Source of the DNA: an uncultured Phocaeicola sp.
GTDB taxonomy: Bacteria > Bacteroidota > Bacteroidia > Bacteroidales > Bacteroidaceae
Length of the DNA: 64,000 bases
Direction of reading: 5' to 3'
NCBI GenBank assembly: GCA_948566455.1
Contig: CAOYQO010000019.1
Location: forward strand, 1-64,000
A program made the position numbers and the translations under genes. The notes beneath the pieces are model-generated. The model ran no database searches, was not told where the DNA came from, and saw nothing but the letters and a program-made list of their open reading frames with translations. This document shows positions 1-10,900 of this stretch, in pieces (the stretch's first letter is position 1; every line of letters starts with the position of its first letter).

Positions 1-92
1 TCAATGCTAAAATCAAAGCTTTTCGAAGCCAGTTAAGAGGGGTGGCTGATCTGAAGTTCTTCATGTTCAGACTGGCTAGGCTATACGCTTAA
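1..92 (+). mobile_element. C-terminal end of an ISL3-family transposase (cut by window edge)
   Basis: Reading from base 3, an open frame encodes about 29 residues (AKIKAFRSQLRGV, then FFMFRLARLYA) and stops with TAA at 90-92. This is the characteristic extreme C-terminus of ISL3-family DDE transposases (family knowledge), where the sequence after the last catalytic region reads ESFNAKIKAFR..RGV...FFLFRL. The catalytic part lies outside the window, so it cannot be judged whether the element is intact. The next gene is a PUL regulator, so the IS marks the left border of PUL1. Confidence 0.75.
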
Positions 93-103
93 AAGAAAGC
101 TTA

Positions 104-128
104 CCAACCCGGAAAATCCGCTGACCCC
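104..128. repeat. Probable terminal inverted repeat of the ISL3-like element
   Basis: Just after the transposase stop, a GC-richer stretch ending in CGCTGACCCC (119-128) gives way abruptly to AT-rich PUL1 promoter DNA. Its position and composition fit the outer end of the IS. The partner repeat is outside the window, so the exact border and any target duplication cannot be checked. Confidence 0.4.
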
Positions 129-173
129 ATTTTCCTTATATTACTCTCAGAAACAAGATTTCCACTCAAATGT

Positions 174-204
174 TTTGGAACTATCTTACTATTATTTACA
201 TTTG
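174..204 (+). promoter_or_regulatory. Bacteroides-type promoter of the PUL1 HTCS gene
   Basis: TTTG at 174-177 (-33 element) and TACATTTG at 197-204 (-7 element, consensus TAnnTTTG) are separated by exactly 19 bases, the preferred Bacteroides spacing. Transcription would start near 211. That rules out the ATG at 170 as start and supports the ATG at 224. Confidence 0.75.
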
Positions 205-223
205 TTGGGAAACAATTACTGAT

Positions 224-3200
224 ATGAAAACGCACATTATAGCACTTCTTCTACTTATAGGAGGAGTATTGAACTTATTTGGAGAAAACTTACATAACTT
301 TTTCAACCGATATAATTTCAGCTTCATTACAGAAGATACTGGGTTACCCCATAATTTCATCAATGATATTTACAAAGACACTCAAGGATATATTTGGGTA
401 GCTACTAATAATGGAATAGGACGGTATAATGGCTATCAATTCATTCATTATAATTCCCAATCCCACTCCATTCGCTTGAAAAACGACTACGTGCATAAAG
501 TCTGTGAGGATAAGTTTCAACGACTCTGGATAGGGTCGGAAGAAGGAATAGACCTCATTGACTTGAAACATTATACACAGATAGACACGGACAAAGAACT
601 GCCTGCCGAATTGAAATCTCTAGCAAGTAACTACATTGCATCCATCTATCGGGACAAGCAGGACAATCTGTGGATATCGACAGACAAGAATCTATGGTAT
701 CTGGAACTAGGCGTAGACGGGCAAATAAAAGATTACTATAAACTGAAAAAAGATACAGAATCCCCCATCCACGCTGTTATTGACCTGCAAGAATACATCT
801 GTGCAGGCATAGATAATCATGTATGCCGTATTGAAAAAGGAAGCAACCACTTACTGAAAACCACCATGGTATCGGAGCTGCTGAAACCCTTTTCAGAAGA
901 CTGGAGAATTCTCTGCATGGAAACTGACGGGGAATTGTTATGGATAGGAACCAATCGCGGACTCTTCAAGTATAACCATACCCGGCAGAGTTTGAACCGG
1001 TACCGTTACTCCAATCATCGCCCCGGAATGCTAAGTCAAGCCTATATAACCGGAGTTAAACTGACTAGCAAAGGAGATGTCATCGTTTCTACTCTGAACG
1101 GACTCAATGTATACAATCGGGATATCGATACTTTTACTTATATCCGCCAAAACAATGAAATGCCTGACAAGTCGTTGAACTGTAATTTCATCAACTGCCT
1201 GCTGACCGACAATGAGAATATCTGGGTAGGGACCGAGATAGGAGGAATCAATTTATTGACTCCCAATTGTCTGCAAACGTATGTGTGGCAATATAACTAT
1301 CTTCGAGAAACCTCTCTTTCCCCCAATCCGGTCAATGCCATCAGCGAAGACAAAGACGGAAATCTATGGGTAGGAACAGTAGAGGGAGGACTCAACAAAA
1401 AGAGCAAAGGCAGCGATGAGTTCATTCATTATACTTTTGACCAGAACAATCCCACTTCCATCAGTAACAACTCTATCCGTGGCATTCTCATTGATTCCGA
1501 AAATCATTTATGGGCATATACTTGGGGAGTCGGAATCAATGAACTAAATCTGAACATCCCCCATAACCAAACTTTCCAACGCCATATCCGGGAAGACTCC
1601 ATAGGACTGGAAGGAGATTTCCTGAGCAGCGCCTGTGAAGACACCATGAACAATGGTTTATGGTTTGGTACTACCAGAGGGCTTCATTTCTACCATAAAA
1701 AGACCAAGCGTTTCACCCGGATCTTGTTTGACCGTTCCGACAATGAATTCGATGCGGTAGGGTCCATCATTATCGACCGCAAGAAACGCCTTTGGATGGG
1801 AACATCTGAAGGAGTTTTCATTATGGATTTACACTCGTTCTCCATTTCCTCCACACAATTCAGCTATACCTATTTAAAACATAAACTGACGGAACCCACT
1901 TCATTGCAATTAGAAAAAATAAACTGTATCATAGAAGATCATAATGGTACCATCTGGCTGGGGGCAAATGGGAACGGACTATATCAACTAGCGGAAGAAA
2001 ACGGAACACAGTTCACATTTCATAACTACACCCGCAAGGACGGGTTACCCAATAATACCATTATAGGTATTGTGGAAGATAAAACGGGACATCTGTGGAT
2101 GTCCACCAACCACGGCATCGCCCAACTGGATACACAAACCATGACTTTCACCAATTATACAAAAGAAGACGGACTGCCCAATAATCAGTTTTATTGGAAC
2201 GCATCTTATTATTCTCCCCAAAATAACCTGTTATATTTCGGTACTATAAACGGATTAGTCGCTTTCACCCCCGATATAGCCAAGACCAAAAAACAGGATG
2301 CCAAAGTCAAACTGACCTCAATCAGTGTCGCCGGTACCATGGTCTATCCTCCAGCAGACGGAAAAACTCCCTGCGCGGTAACAAATTTACATACCATCCG
2401 TCTGCACGAAAAAGATCATGGTTTTTCCATCGAGTTTTCCACCTTAAACTATGGAAACTGTAACCGAGTGAAATATGCCTACCGCTTGAAAAATTATGAG
2501 AATGAATGGACAGAAACCCTTCCTGGCGAACATACTGCTAGATACAATTTCATTCCCTCCGGAAAATATGTGTTCCAAGTCCGTGCCACAGACGAGAAAG
2601 GACATTGGTCCGATAAAATAACGGAAGTCAAAGTAACCATCACTCCTTATTTCTATAAATCCTGGTGGTTCTATTTATTGCTTGCCATTCTGATCACCGT
2701 AGGCAGCTATTATTTTTATCAATGGAAAATAAGTCTGTACCGTCAACAGAAAAAACAACTGGAAAAAGAAGTAGCCCAACGCACCCATGAGCTAGAGTTA
2801 CAAAATAAACAACTAGAAATAATGGCACGACACGTCGAGGAGGTAACGGAAGAAAAAATTGCTTTCTTCACCAATATCACTCATGAATTCCGGACACCAG
2901 TCACTTTAATCAACGGTCCCATCCAACGCGCCCTTGACAAAAGCCATGAGCCGGAAGTAAAGAAACAGCTACAAATAGCTGAACGGAATTCCAATTATCT
3001 GCTATCACTAGTCAATGAATTAATGGACTTCAGAAAGTTAGATGCAGACAAAGTTGTATTAAATAAGACAAACGAAAACTTTATCCGCCTTATACAAAAT
3101 ATATTAATGCCTTTCGAAGTATTTGCCCATGAACGGAACATAAACATCATCACCTACTTCCGGCTCTGTACCCCGTTTTGGATATTTGATGTTGAATATA

Positions 3201-4390
3201 TGCGCAAAGCCATTATTAATCTGATATCCAATGCTGTTAAATTCACTCCCGATTATGGAAAAATAAGTTTGTATGTGGCTTCCCTTACCGACAAAGACAA
3301 CCATACCTGGCTGTTCATAGATATAAAAGATACAGGTAATGGTATCGTACCCGAAGATATAGAACGTATTTTCGAACGCTTCTACCAATCCAAAAAGAGC
3401 ATCAAATATCCCGTTTATGGACAAAGCAGCACAGGAATCGGACTATTCTTATGTAAGAAAATCATTTCTCTGCACGGAGGCAACATCTATGCAGGAAACA
3501 ATCCCAAGCAAGGAGCTTTCTTCAGAATACTATTACCTTTGGAAAAAGGTATCCCCCAAGCCAAATCAGAAAAAGAAAAATATGAGCAGAATGAACATCC
3601 ACTTTCCATTCCTGCCAATGGAAACGAGAAAAAGGAAACCATCCTCATTGTTGAAGATAATGCAGATATGCGTACTTATATTTGTTCCATTCTCAAAAAC
3701 AATTATCAATTAAAAGAAGCACAGAACGGTGCAGAAGCTCTTTACTTGATTCAAAGAGAAACGATTGATTTGATTGTCAGCGACCTGATGATGCCCGTCA
3801 TGGACGGGAATGAATTATCCCGCCGGGTAAAAGCTAATCTGGCTACTTCCCACATCCCCTTTCTCATGCTCACTGCCCTCCGGTCTGAAGCCCAAGAAAG
3901 AATCAGCTATGAAATAGGAGTAGATGAATATCTGTGCAAACCATTTGATGAGGTTATTCTAAGATTACGTATCCGAAATATACTTGCCTTACGCCAGAAA
4001 TACAAATCCATGTTCTCCACTAGTATGAATTGTGAAACATTGAATATAAACGCTAGTTCCAAAGACAACACATTTATGACATCGGCAATCAATTTAATGA
4101 AAGAACATTATGCCGACTCGGATTATAACTTAGAGCGCTTTATCCGCGATATGGGATACAGCAAAACCTTAGTCAATCAGAAATTACAATCTTTGACAGG
4201 GCAATCCATTGGTCAATTCATGAGAAACTACCGATTAAATGTGGCAAAAGACACTTTAACCAAAGTAGAATGTGACATTTCTGTTGCAGAAATCGCATAT
4301 GCCGTAGGTTTTAACGACCCTAAATATTTCACAAAATGCTTCAAAGAACTGTTTGGAGTACTTCCAAGCGAATATTTTGGAAAAAAATAG
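224..4390 (+). CDS. Hybrid two-component system regulator (HTCS) of PUL1
   Basis: One-piece sensor and transcription factor, 1388 aa, that detects a glycan fragment in the periplasm and activates the PUL. The start at 224 is chosen because it gives a clean signal peptide (MKTHIIALLLLIGGVLNLFG) and follows the promoter. Domains in order: two-component-regulator propeller repeats (about 25-690, repeated LWxGT/LWIST motifs), Y_Y_Y domain (about 715-790), one membrane span (about 814-833), HisKA with phospho-acceptor His887 in ITHEFRTP, HATPase (NLISNAVKFTPD, DTGNGI, GIGLFLCKK), receiver with Asp1187 in SDLMMPVMDG, and a C-terminal AraC-type helix-turn-helix (about 1290-1385). All signalling residues are present, so it should be active. 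It lies directly upstream of the GH89 gene in the same direction, the usual HTCS placement. The ligand is unknown. Confidence 0.95.
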   Translation: MKTHIIALLLLIGGVLNLFGENLHNFFNRYNFSFITEDTGLPHNFINDIYKDTQGYIWVATNNGIGRYNGYQFIHYNSQSHSIRLKNDYVHKVCEDKFQRLWIGSEEGIDLIDLKHYTQIDTDKELPAELKSLASNYIASIYRDKQDNLWISTDKNLWYLELGVDGQIKDYYKLKKDTESPIHAVIDLQEYICAGIDNHVCRIEKGSNHLLKTTMVSELLKPFSEDWRILCMETDGELLWIGTNRGLFKYNHTRQSLNRYRYSNHRPGMLSQAYITGVKLTSKGDVIVSTLNGLNVYNRDIDTFTYIRQNNEMPDKSLNCNFINCLLTDNENIWVGTEIGGINLLTPNCLQTYVWQYNYLRETSLSPNPVNAISEDKDGNLWVGTVEGGLNKKSKGSDEFIHYTFDQNNPTSISNNSIRGILIDSENHLWAYTWGVGINELNLNIPHNQTFQRHIREDSIGLEGDFLSSACEDTMNNGLWFGTTRGLHFYHKKTKRFTRILFDRSDNEFDAVGSIIIDRKKRLWMGTSEGVFIMDLHSFSISSTQFSYTYLKHKLTEPTSLQLEKINCIIEDHNGTIWLGANGNGLYQLAEENGTQFTFHNYTRKDGLPNNTIIGIVEDKTGHLWMSTNHGIAQLDTQTMTFTNYTKEDGLPNNQFYWNASYYSPQNNLLYFGTINGLVAFTPDIAKTKKQDAKVKLTSISVAGTMVYPPADGKTPCAVTNLHTIRLHEKDHGFSIEFSTLNYGNCNRVKYAYRLKNYENEWTETLPGEHTARYNFIPSGKYVFQVRATDEKGHWSDKITEVKVTITPYFYKSWWFYLLLAILITVGSYYFYQWKISLYRQQKKQLEKEVAQRTHELELQNKQLEIMARHVEEVTEEKIAFFTNITHEFRTPVTLINGPIQRALDKSHEPEVKKQLQIAERNSNYLLSLVNELMDFRKLDADKVVLNKTNENFIRLIQNILMPFEVFAHERNINIITYFRLCTPFWIFDVEYMRKAIINLISNAVKFTPDYGKISLYVASLTDKDNHTWLFIDIKDTGNGIVPEDIERIFERFYQSKKSIKYPVYGQSSTGIGLFLCKKIISLHGGNIYAGNNPKQGAFFRILLPLEKGIPQAKSEKEKYEQNEHPLSIPANGNEKKETILIVEDNADMRTYICSILKNNYQLKEAQNGAEALYLIQRETIDLIVSDLMMPVMDGNELSRRVKANLATSHIPFLMLTALRSEAQERISYEIGVDEYLCKPFDEVILRLRIRNILALRQKYKSMFSTSMNCETLNINASSKDNTFMTSAINLMKEHYADSDYNLERFIRDMGYSKTLVNQKLQSLTGQSIGQFMRNYRLNVAKDTLTKVECDISVAEIAYAVGFNDPKYFTKCFKELFGVLPSEYFGKK

Positions 4391-4452
4391 TTCACTTTAC
4401 TATTTTACTCCATTTGTGCACCATATTCTCCTATAAAAAGCTTTGTTTCCCT

Positions 4453-4460
4453 TACATTTG
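4453..4460 (+). promoter_or_regulatory. -7 element upstream of the GH89 gene (PUL1 structural operon)
   Basis: TACATTTG matches the Bacteroides -7 consensus TAnnTTTG. No TTTG lies 19-21 bases upstream, the arrangement expected for a promoter that depends on an activator such as the HTCS. The RNA would begin near 4467, favouring the ATG at 4485 over the ATG at 4473. Confidence 0.5.
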
Positions 4461-4484
4461 TAAAAAACAAAAATGCAAATGTAT

Positions 4485-6737
4485 ATGAAAAACACATTCT
4501 TATTATTGAGCTGGCTGATATTACTCTCCTCCGGTATACTGGCAAACCCCATCAAGGGAATGCTGGAAAGGATAGACAAGGGAGCATCGGACAAGTTCGT
4601 AGTCGAACTACACAAAAGCCCAAATGACTTTTTCGAGTTGGACCAAAAAGGCGACAAGGTAGTGATACGAGGCAATACCTATATTAATATAGCAACCGGA
4701 ATCAACTGGTACTTAAAGTATCATGCCGGAATCCACCTGTCATGGAACGGTATGCATGCCTCACTACCCAATGTTCTTCCTCCCGTCTTCCGTAAAGAAC
4801 GCCACGAAACAAATCTGGCCCTGCGTTACGATTTCAATTACTGCACCTACTCCTACTCCATGGCATTTTGGGATTGGAAACGTTGGGAAGAGGAACTGGA
4901 TTGGATGGCACTGCATGGCATCAACCTGCCACTTGCTGCCGTAGGACATGAATGTGTGTGGCGTAACCTATTACTCCGCTTAGGATTTTCCAAACAGCAA
5001 ATCAATGATTTTATTGCCGGACCAGCATTCCTTGCCTGGTGGGAAATGAACAATTTGGAAGGCTGGGGAGGCCCTAACCCCGATAGTTGGTATAAACAGC
5101 AAGAAGACTTGCAGAAAAAAATATTGAAACGAATGAAAGAATGGGGAATGCACCCCGTACTGCCCGGTTACTCGGGTATGATCCCCTCCAAACTGGATTT
5201 GGGAAAACGTATTGATGGTGGAAAAGAAGAGAAAACATTAAGCAACACTTCCTCGGAATCCGCCCAAAGCACTCTCAACAAATGGAACGGATTTGACCGG
5301 CCGGGAATCTTACTGCCCGACGATCCCAAGTTTACCCAGATTGCCAGCCTTTTTTACGAAGAAACCGAAAAGCTGTATGGAACAAGTGACTACTACTCCA
5401 TCGATCCTTTTCATGAAGCCAAAAGCTTGCCTGCCGGACTAGACTTCGGCAAAGCCGGCAGGGCTATTATGGACGCAATGAAGAAGGCTAATCCAAAAGC
5501 TGTGTGGGTGGTGCAGGGATGGACAGAAAATCCACGCCCGGAAATGATGAAAGCGCTGAATCCCGGCGATCTGCTCATCCTTGATTTATTTAGCGAATGT
5601 CGTCCCATGTGGGGCATTCCCTCTATATGGAAACGAGACAAAGGATACGAAGAACACAACTGGTTGTTCTGCCTGTTGGAAAATTTCGGTGGGAACGTGG
5701 GTTTGCATGGAAGGATGGACCAACTTCTTCATAATTTTTACCTGACCAAAGACAACCCACTGGCCGCTCAGCTAAAAGGCATCGGTCTGACAATGGAAGG
5801 CATTGAAAATAATCCCATTATGTTCGAACTGATGTGCGAACTACCTTGGCGTGCAGAAAAGTTTACCAAAGAAGAATGGATAAAACAATACATCCGCGCA
5901 CGCTATGGCACAGACGATGAATCTATCTGGCAAGCTTGGCAAATCTTGGCAAACGGCATCTACAACTGTCCGGCAGGCAACAACCAACAAGGTCCTCACG
6001 AAAGTATCTTTTGCGGGCGCCCATCACTGAATAATTTCCAAGCATCCAGCTGGAGCAAAATGTGCAACTATTACGACCCCACTACCACAGCAGAAGCCGC
6101 ACGACTGATGGTGAGCGTGGCACACAAATATCGCGGTAACAACAACTTTGAATATGATCTAGTTGATATCACCCGACAAGCCATTGCCGACCGTGCCCGA
6201 ATAGTGTACAATTACGCTGTTGCCGACTTTAAAAGCTTCGATAAAAAAAGTTATGCCACACATACCCGACAGTTCTTGGAACTACTGATAATGCAAGACA
6301 AACTGTTGGGCACACGCAAAGAATTCAAAGTAGGGAACTGGATTCAACAAGCGCGCAATCTAGGAAGTACATCTGAAGAGAAAGACCTCTACGAATGGAA
6401 TGCCCGCGTACAAATCACCACATGGGGAAACCGTTACTGCGCCGACATCGGCAAGTTACGAGATTATGCCCATAAAGAATGGAACGGACTACTGCGCGAC
6501 TTTTATTATAAACGTTGGGAAAAATACTGGCAAGTACTGCAAGACCAACTGGATGGCAAACTTCCTGTACTGCCAGTAGGTAATTCATCAACCCCCACTG
6601 CCGATAATCCAGCCATGACCATAGATTGGTATGCCCTGGAAGAACCATGGACACTGGCAAAGAACACCTATGCGGCATCTGCCGAAGGTGATTGTATAGA
6701 AGTAGCGAAAGAGGCTATAACATTGATAAACAATTGA
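4485..6737 (+). CDS. GH89 alpha-N-acetylglucosaminidase (NAGLU-type), periplasmic
   Basis: Hydrolyses terminal alpha-linked GlcNAc from glycans. The start at 4485 gives a standard signal peptide (MKNTFLLLSWLILLSSGILA) without a lipobox, so the enzyme is probably periplasmic; the ATG at 4473 would add four residues. About 750 aa, the usual length of the NAGLU fold (small N-terminal domain, TIM barrel, helical C-terminal domain). The two catalytic glutamates of the family can be placed: Glu311 in DPFHE (aligns with human NAGLU Glu316) and Glu438 in TMEGI (aligns with Glu446). The barrel motif AFWDWKRWEEELDWMALHG is also typical. The membrane acetyltransferase gene follows after 7 bases, so the two are surely co-transcribed. 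In humans HGSNAT and NAGLU act one after the other on alpha-glucosamine ends, and the same order of action is inferred here. Confidence 0.93.
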   Translation: MKNTFLLLSWLILLSSGILANPIKGMLERIDKGASDKFVVELHKSPNDFFELDQKGDKVVIRGNTYINIATGINWYLKYHAGIHLSWNGMHASLPNVLPPVFRKERHETNLALRYDFNYCTYSYSMAFWDWKRWEEELDWMALHGINLPLAAVGHECVWRNLLLRLGFSKQQINDFIAGPAFLAWWEMNNLEGWGGPNPDSWYKQQEDLQKKILKRMKEWGMHPVLPGYSGMIPSKLDLGKRIDGGKEEKTLSNTSSESAQSTLNKWNGFDRPGILLPDDPKFTQIASLFYEETEKLYGTSDYYSIDPFHEAKSLPAGLDFGKAGRAIMDAMKKANPKAVWVVQGWTENPRPEMMKALNPGDLLILDLFSECRPMWGIPSIWKRDKGYEEHNWLFCLLENFGGNVGLHGRMDQLLHNFYLTKDNPLAAQLKGIGLTMEGIENNPIMFELMCELPWRAEKFTKEEWIKQYIRARYGTDDESIWQAWQILANGIYNCPAGNNQQGPHESIFCGRPSLNNFQASSWSKMCNYYDPTTTAEAARLMVSVAHKYRGNNNFEYDLVDITRQAIADRARIVYNYAVADFKSFDKKSYATHTRQFLELLIMQDKLLGTRKEFKVGNWIQQARNLGSTSEEKDLYEWNARVQITTWGNRYCADIGKLRDYAHKEWNGLLRDFYYKRWEKYWQVLQDQLDGKLPVLPVGNSSTPTADNPAMTIDWYALEEPWTLAKNTYAASAEGDCIEVAKEAITLINN

Positions 6738-6744
6738 TAGTAAG

Positions 6745-7863
6745 ATGAAAAAGAAAGAACTCGATACAGAAACCGCACAGCAGGCACTGCCCATTAAAAA
6801 GAGGCTTTTGTCACTCGATGCACTCAGGGGCATCACTGTAGCAGGAATGATTCTGGTTAACAATGCAGGAGGCAAAGTGTCGTATGCACCTTTACAACAT
6901 TCTGCATGGAACGGACTGACACCTTGTGACTTGGTTTTTCCTTTCTTTCTGTTCATCATGGGTATTTCAACATATATTTCATTGAACAAATTCAATTTCA
7001 ACGTTTCCCTACAAGTGGTAACCAAAATATTGAAACGCACATTTCTTATTCTATGCATCGGATGGGCAATCGGTTGGTTTGACCATGTATGTGAAGGTGA
7101 CTTCCTGCCTTTTGTCCATCTGCGCATCCCCGGGGTACTACAACGCATTGCTTTATGTTACTGTGTTATTTCTTTTACAGCCCTATTTATGAATCATAAG
7201 TTCATCCCCACATTAACCTTTATCTTACTGGTAAGCTACACTGTCATATTATGCATGGGGAACGGTTATACCTGCGATGAAAGCAATATTTTATCCATCA
7301 TTGACAGGCAACTTTTCGGCGAAGCACATCTCTATCAGAAGAGCCCGATTGATCCGGAAGGATTTGTAAGCACTCTCTCTGCTATCGCCCACACTTGTAT
7401 CGGTTTTTCATGTGGAAAATGGATAATACAAAGCCATCAGACAGAAAACAAAGTGCTCCGTTTGTTCTTGACCGGATTCATTCTGATGAGTATCGGCTAT
7501 TTGTTGGCAGATGCGCTGCCTTTAAATAAAAGAATATGGTCTCCTACTTTTGTTCTGGTGACCTGCGGAGCGGCTTCCATGTCACTTGCCACATTAATGT
7601 ATTATATAGACATAAGGAATAAACAAAAATGGTGCCGCTTCTTCATCATCTTCGGCGTCAACCCCCTATTCCTCTATGTACTGAGCGAAGTACTTGCCAT
7701 TATGATGGGAAGTACCAGATGGAAGGCGGCAGCCTATGCAGCCATTCATTCAGGAATAACCGACGCCTACCTTGCCTCAGCTGTCTACGCCCTCGTTTTC
7801 ACTCTGTTTTTGGGGTGTATCGGTTATCCGCTATATCTTAAGAAAATATACATCAAACTGTAA
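6745..7863 (+). CDS. HGSNAT-like transmembrane acetyltransferase (DUF5009 / NagX type)
   Basis: Polytopic inner-membrane protein of 372 aa with roughly ten hydrophobic segments. The N-terminal block RLLSLDALRGITVAGMILVN and the following HSAWNGLTPCDLVFPFFLF closely resemble human heparan-alpha-glucosaminide N-acetyltransferase (RSVDTFRGIAL; HASWNGLTVADLVFPWFVF). His52 aligns with the human active-site histidine. In that family, acetyl groups from cytosolic acetyl-CoA are passed across the membrane to the free amine of a terminal alpha-glucosamine. Bacterial homologues are usually labelled DUF5009 or NagX and some have been proposed as GlcNAc transporters, so function is not proven. Its place directly behind GH89, inside a SusCD locus, favours the acetyltransferase role: it would convert alpha-GlcN, which GH89 cannot cut, into alpha-GlcNAc. 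Confidence 0.8.
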   Translation: MKKKELDTETAQQALPIKKRLLSLDALRGITVAGMILVNNAGGKVSYAPLQHSAWNGLTPCDLVFPFFLFIMGISTYISLNKFNFNVSLQVVTKILKRTFLILCIGWAIGWFDHVCEGDFLPFVHLRIPGVLQRIALCYCVISFTALFMNHKFIPTLTFILLVSYTVILCMGNGYTCDESNILSIIDRQLFGEAHLYQKSPIDPEGFVSTLSAIAHTCIGFSCGKWIIQSHQTENKVLRLFLTGFILMSIGYLLADALPLNKRIWSPTFVLVTCGAASMSLATLMYYIDIRNKQKWCRFFIIFGVNPLFLYVLSEVLAIMMGSTRWKAAAYAAIHSGITDAYLASAVYALVFTLFLGCIGYPLYLKKIYIKL

Positions 7864-7938
7864 CAACCAATTCATAATATATAGAGAACTATGCAGTATT
7901 AAACAAGAACATATTAATCAAAACCAAAATTAAATTCT

Positions 7939-10900
7939 ATGCTAAACGTACAATCTCTAACCCAAAGGACATTTGCACAGATAGTAGTCTTTGCATTACT
8001 CCTATTAAACAGTACACTGGCATTTGCTCAAAATCAAGTTAACGGTATTGTCACAGACAAGACCGGAGAACCCCTTATCGGAGTGAATGTAGTCGAAAAA
8101 GGTACTACCAACGGTGTTATCACTGACTTTAACGGACAGTTTACACTGAATGTAGCACAAGGAAAGACACTCGTATTCTCTTACGTGGGTTACACTACCC
8201 AGGAAATTACAGTAAAAGGATCTTCTTTGAAGATTATTATGGAAGAAGATTCTAAAACATTAGATGAAGTTGTGGTAGTAGGTTATGGCAGTATGAGTCG
8301 TAAGGATGTAACCAGCTCCATTACCACTGTGAAAGCAGACAAACTGAATGTAGGAGTTTATTCTGACCCTGGACAGTTGTTGCAAGGTAAAGTCCCTGGT
8401 TTGACGGTAGTACAAAGCAGCGACCCGACTTCTGGTACAGCTTCTATCTCTTTACGTGGGGCTTCTTCTCTGCGTACCGGTGCGGCAATGGAACCTTATT
8501 ATGTTATTGACGGTATTCCCGGTATGTCATTAAGTCTGATTGCTCCCGAAGATATTGAAAGCATTGACGTACTTCGTGACGCTTCTGCAACGGCTATTTA
8601 TGGCTCCAAGGCTGCTAACGGTGTAATCTTGATTACCACCAAAAAAGGTAGTAAAAGTGAGCACACTTCTGTAAACTACAGCGCATATCTTGCATTTGAC
8701 AACATTGCCAAGCGTTTAGATATGATGACTGCCGACGAACTCCGCACCTATGCCAAGGAAAATAACATCACTCTTCCGAATGACAAAGGAGCAAACACCA
8801 ATTGGAACGATGAAGTACTGCGCACAGCAATCAGTCATAACCACAACGTTTCTATCAATGGCGGTTCAGAAAAGACTCAATACAGTGCCAGCATGAGTTA
8901 TCAAAACAAACAAGGTATCGTACGTGGTACAGATTTCGAGCGTTTCGGCGGCCGCGCATTCTTGCAAACCAAAGCACTGAATGATCGGCTCACCTTAGCC
9001 TTTAACGTGAATGCCGCACAATCAAAAGGTACTACCGTTGATTCCGCCAAAGATGGCCAATCCGTATTCGATGCCATGAATTATTATTCTCCACTAGTTC
9101 CTGTCACCAATGCAGACGGTTCTTGGTATAGCGACAAAACTATCTCCCAAAACTTCAATCCTGTATCCATGATCAATGAAGATACTTTTGAAAATAACAA
9201 GAAACTCCTTCAAGGAACAGCCAAAGGTACTTTAGATATCACTAAGGACTTGAAATGGAACTTAAGTCTTTCCTATCAAGACGAACAATATATATGGAAC
9301 GAATACCATACCAGCAAATCCCAATATAACACCCGAAATGGCGAAGCTAAACGTATTGCAACAGAAAACAAGAAAAAAATTCTTGAAACATACATAAACT
9401 ATGATCATACATTCGCCAATATCCACAAACTGGGCCTGATGGCCGGTTATTCATGGGAACAGAATGATGACAATGACAGTTTCGGTCTGGATGTCTACGA
9501 CTTTTACAATGATAACACCACCTTTTATAATCTGAACCTTGCCAATAAAATGGATTGGCAGAATGGCGGTATCACCAGCAATAATAACGGTCATTTGGAA
9601 ACTTTACGTATGATCTCATTTTATGGACGTATCAACTACTCCTTCAACAGCAAATACCTGCTTCAAGCAACAATTCGCCGTGACGGCTCCTCTGCTTTTG
9701 GAAAGAACAACCGTTGGGGAACTTTTCCATCTGCATCGTTGGCATGGCGTATGAGCGAAGAAAAGTTCATCAAAGATTTAAATGTTTTCGATGACTTGAA
9801 GTTCCGTGTTGGTTATGGTGTTAGTGGTAACTCACTCGGATTCGGAGCTTATTCGGCTATCCAGACTTACAGTACTTCAGGTTGGTTCAACTATACAAAC
9901 GCCAATGGCACACAGAATAGTTACCATACCCTGGCAGCCGCCTCAAATGCCAATCCAGACCTAAAATGGGAACGTACAGCCATGTTGAACATCGGGCTGG
10001 ACTTCAGCTTCTTTGGAGGCAGATTAGGAGGAACCATCGAATACTATGACAAGCGTACCAGCGACCTGATATACACTTACGAGGTTTCCACAAACCGCTA
10101 TCCTTTCGGAACCATGCCGGCCAATGTGGGAGATATCAGCAATAAAGGTATTGAATTTACCATTAATGCCACTCCTATACAAACAAAAAATTTCTCTTGG
10201 CAAACCAGTTTGAACTTATCTCATAATAAAAATAACGTAGAAAGTATATCCAACAGTGAATATTCCGTAGATTATATCCGTGCAGCCGATCCTGAAATCG
10301 CAGGTTATTCTTCAAATGCAGACGTACAGCGCATCATGGAAGGACATCCTATCGGCACCTTCTACACCTACGAATGGGCCGGCTACAATAACCAAGGAGT
10401 ATCCATCTTTTATGTACACGATCCTGAAACGGGTGAGCGTACAGGCGAAACGACCACAGATCCTGAAACTGATAGAGACCGTACTATTACCGGCTGTGCA
10501 CAACCTGATTTAAATTTAGGCTGGAGCAATAACTTCCAATACAAGAACTGGAATCTCGATTTATTCTTTACTGGTGTTCTTGGACAAGATATCTACAACG
10601 CCACTGCAGAACAATACTCTAATGTTTCTTTTGTGAAAGAAGGCCGCAATGTATTAAAAAGCGTAGCTACCGAACACCGTGCTACAGACACACAATCTCA
10701 AGCACCATCCAATCGCTGGATAGAGAACGGTAGTTATTTCCGTCTGTCCTCGGTTTCATTGGGATATACTTTCGGCAAAATTGGTAACTGGATAAACTCG
10801 CTCAAGCTATACGCTACTTGTAATAATGTATTCACCATTACCGGTTACTCCGGTCGTGATCCGGAAATCAACCTTGGAGGCTTGGAACCGGGTATGGACA

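Noticed and set aside
3417..3713. 98-codon open frame on the + strand within the first HTCS
   Set aside because: It is in another frame of the kinase/receiver coding region, with no promoter and no recognisable motif; the HTCS frame is continuous and full of conserved residues.
6588..7148. 186-codon open frame antisense to GH89 and the acetyltransferase
   Set aside because: It crosses the border of two clear genes on the other strand and shows no family motif; its length is a side effect of composition.
4485..7863. Heparan-sulfate PUL based on NAGLU and HGSNAT homologues
   Set aside because: There is no heparin lyase, sulfatase or GH88 in the locus, and mannosidases plus phosphate enzymes do not fit heparan.
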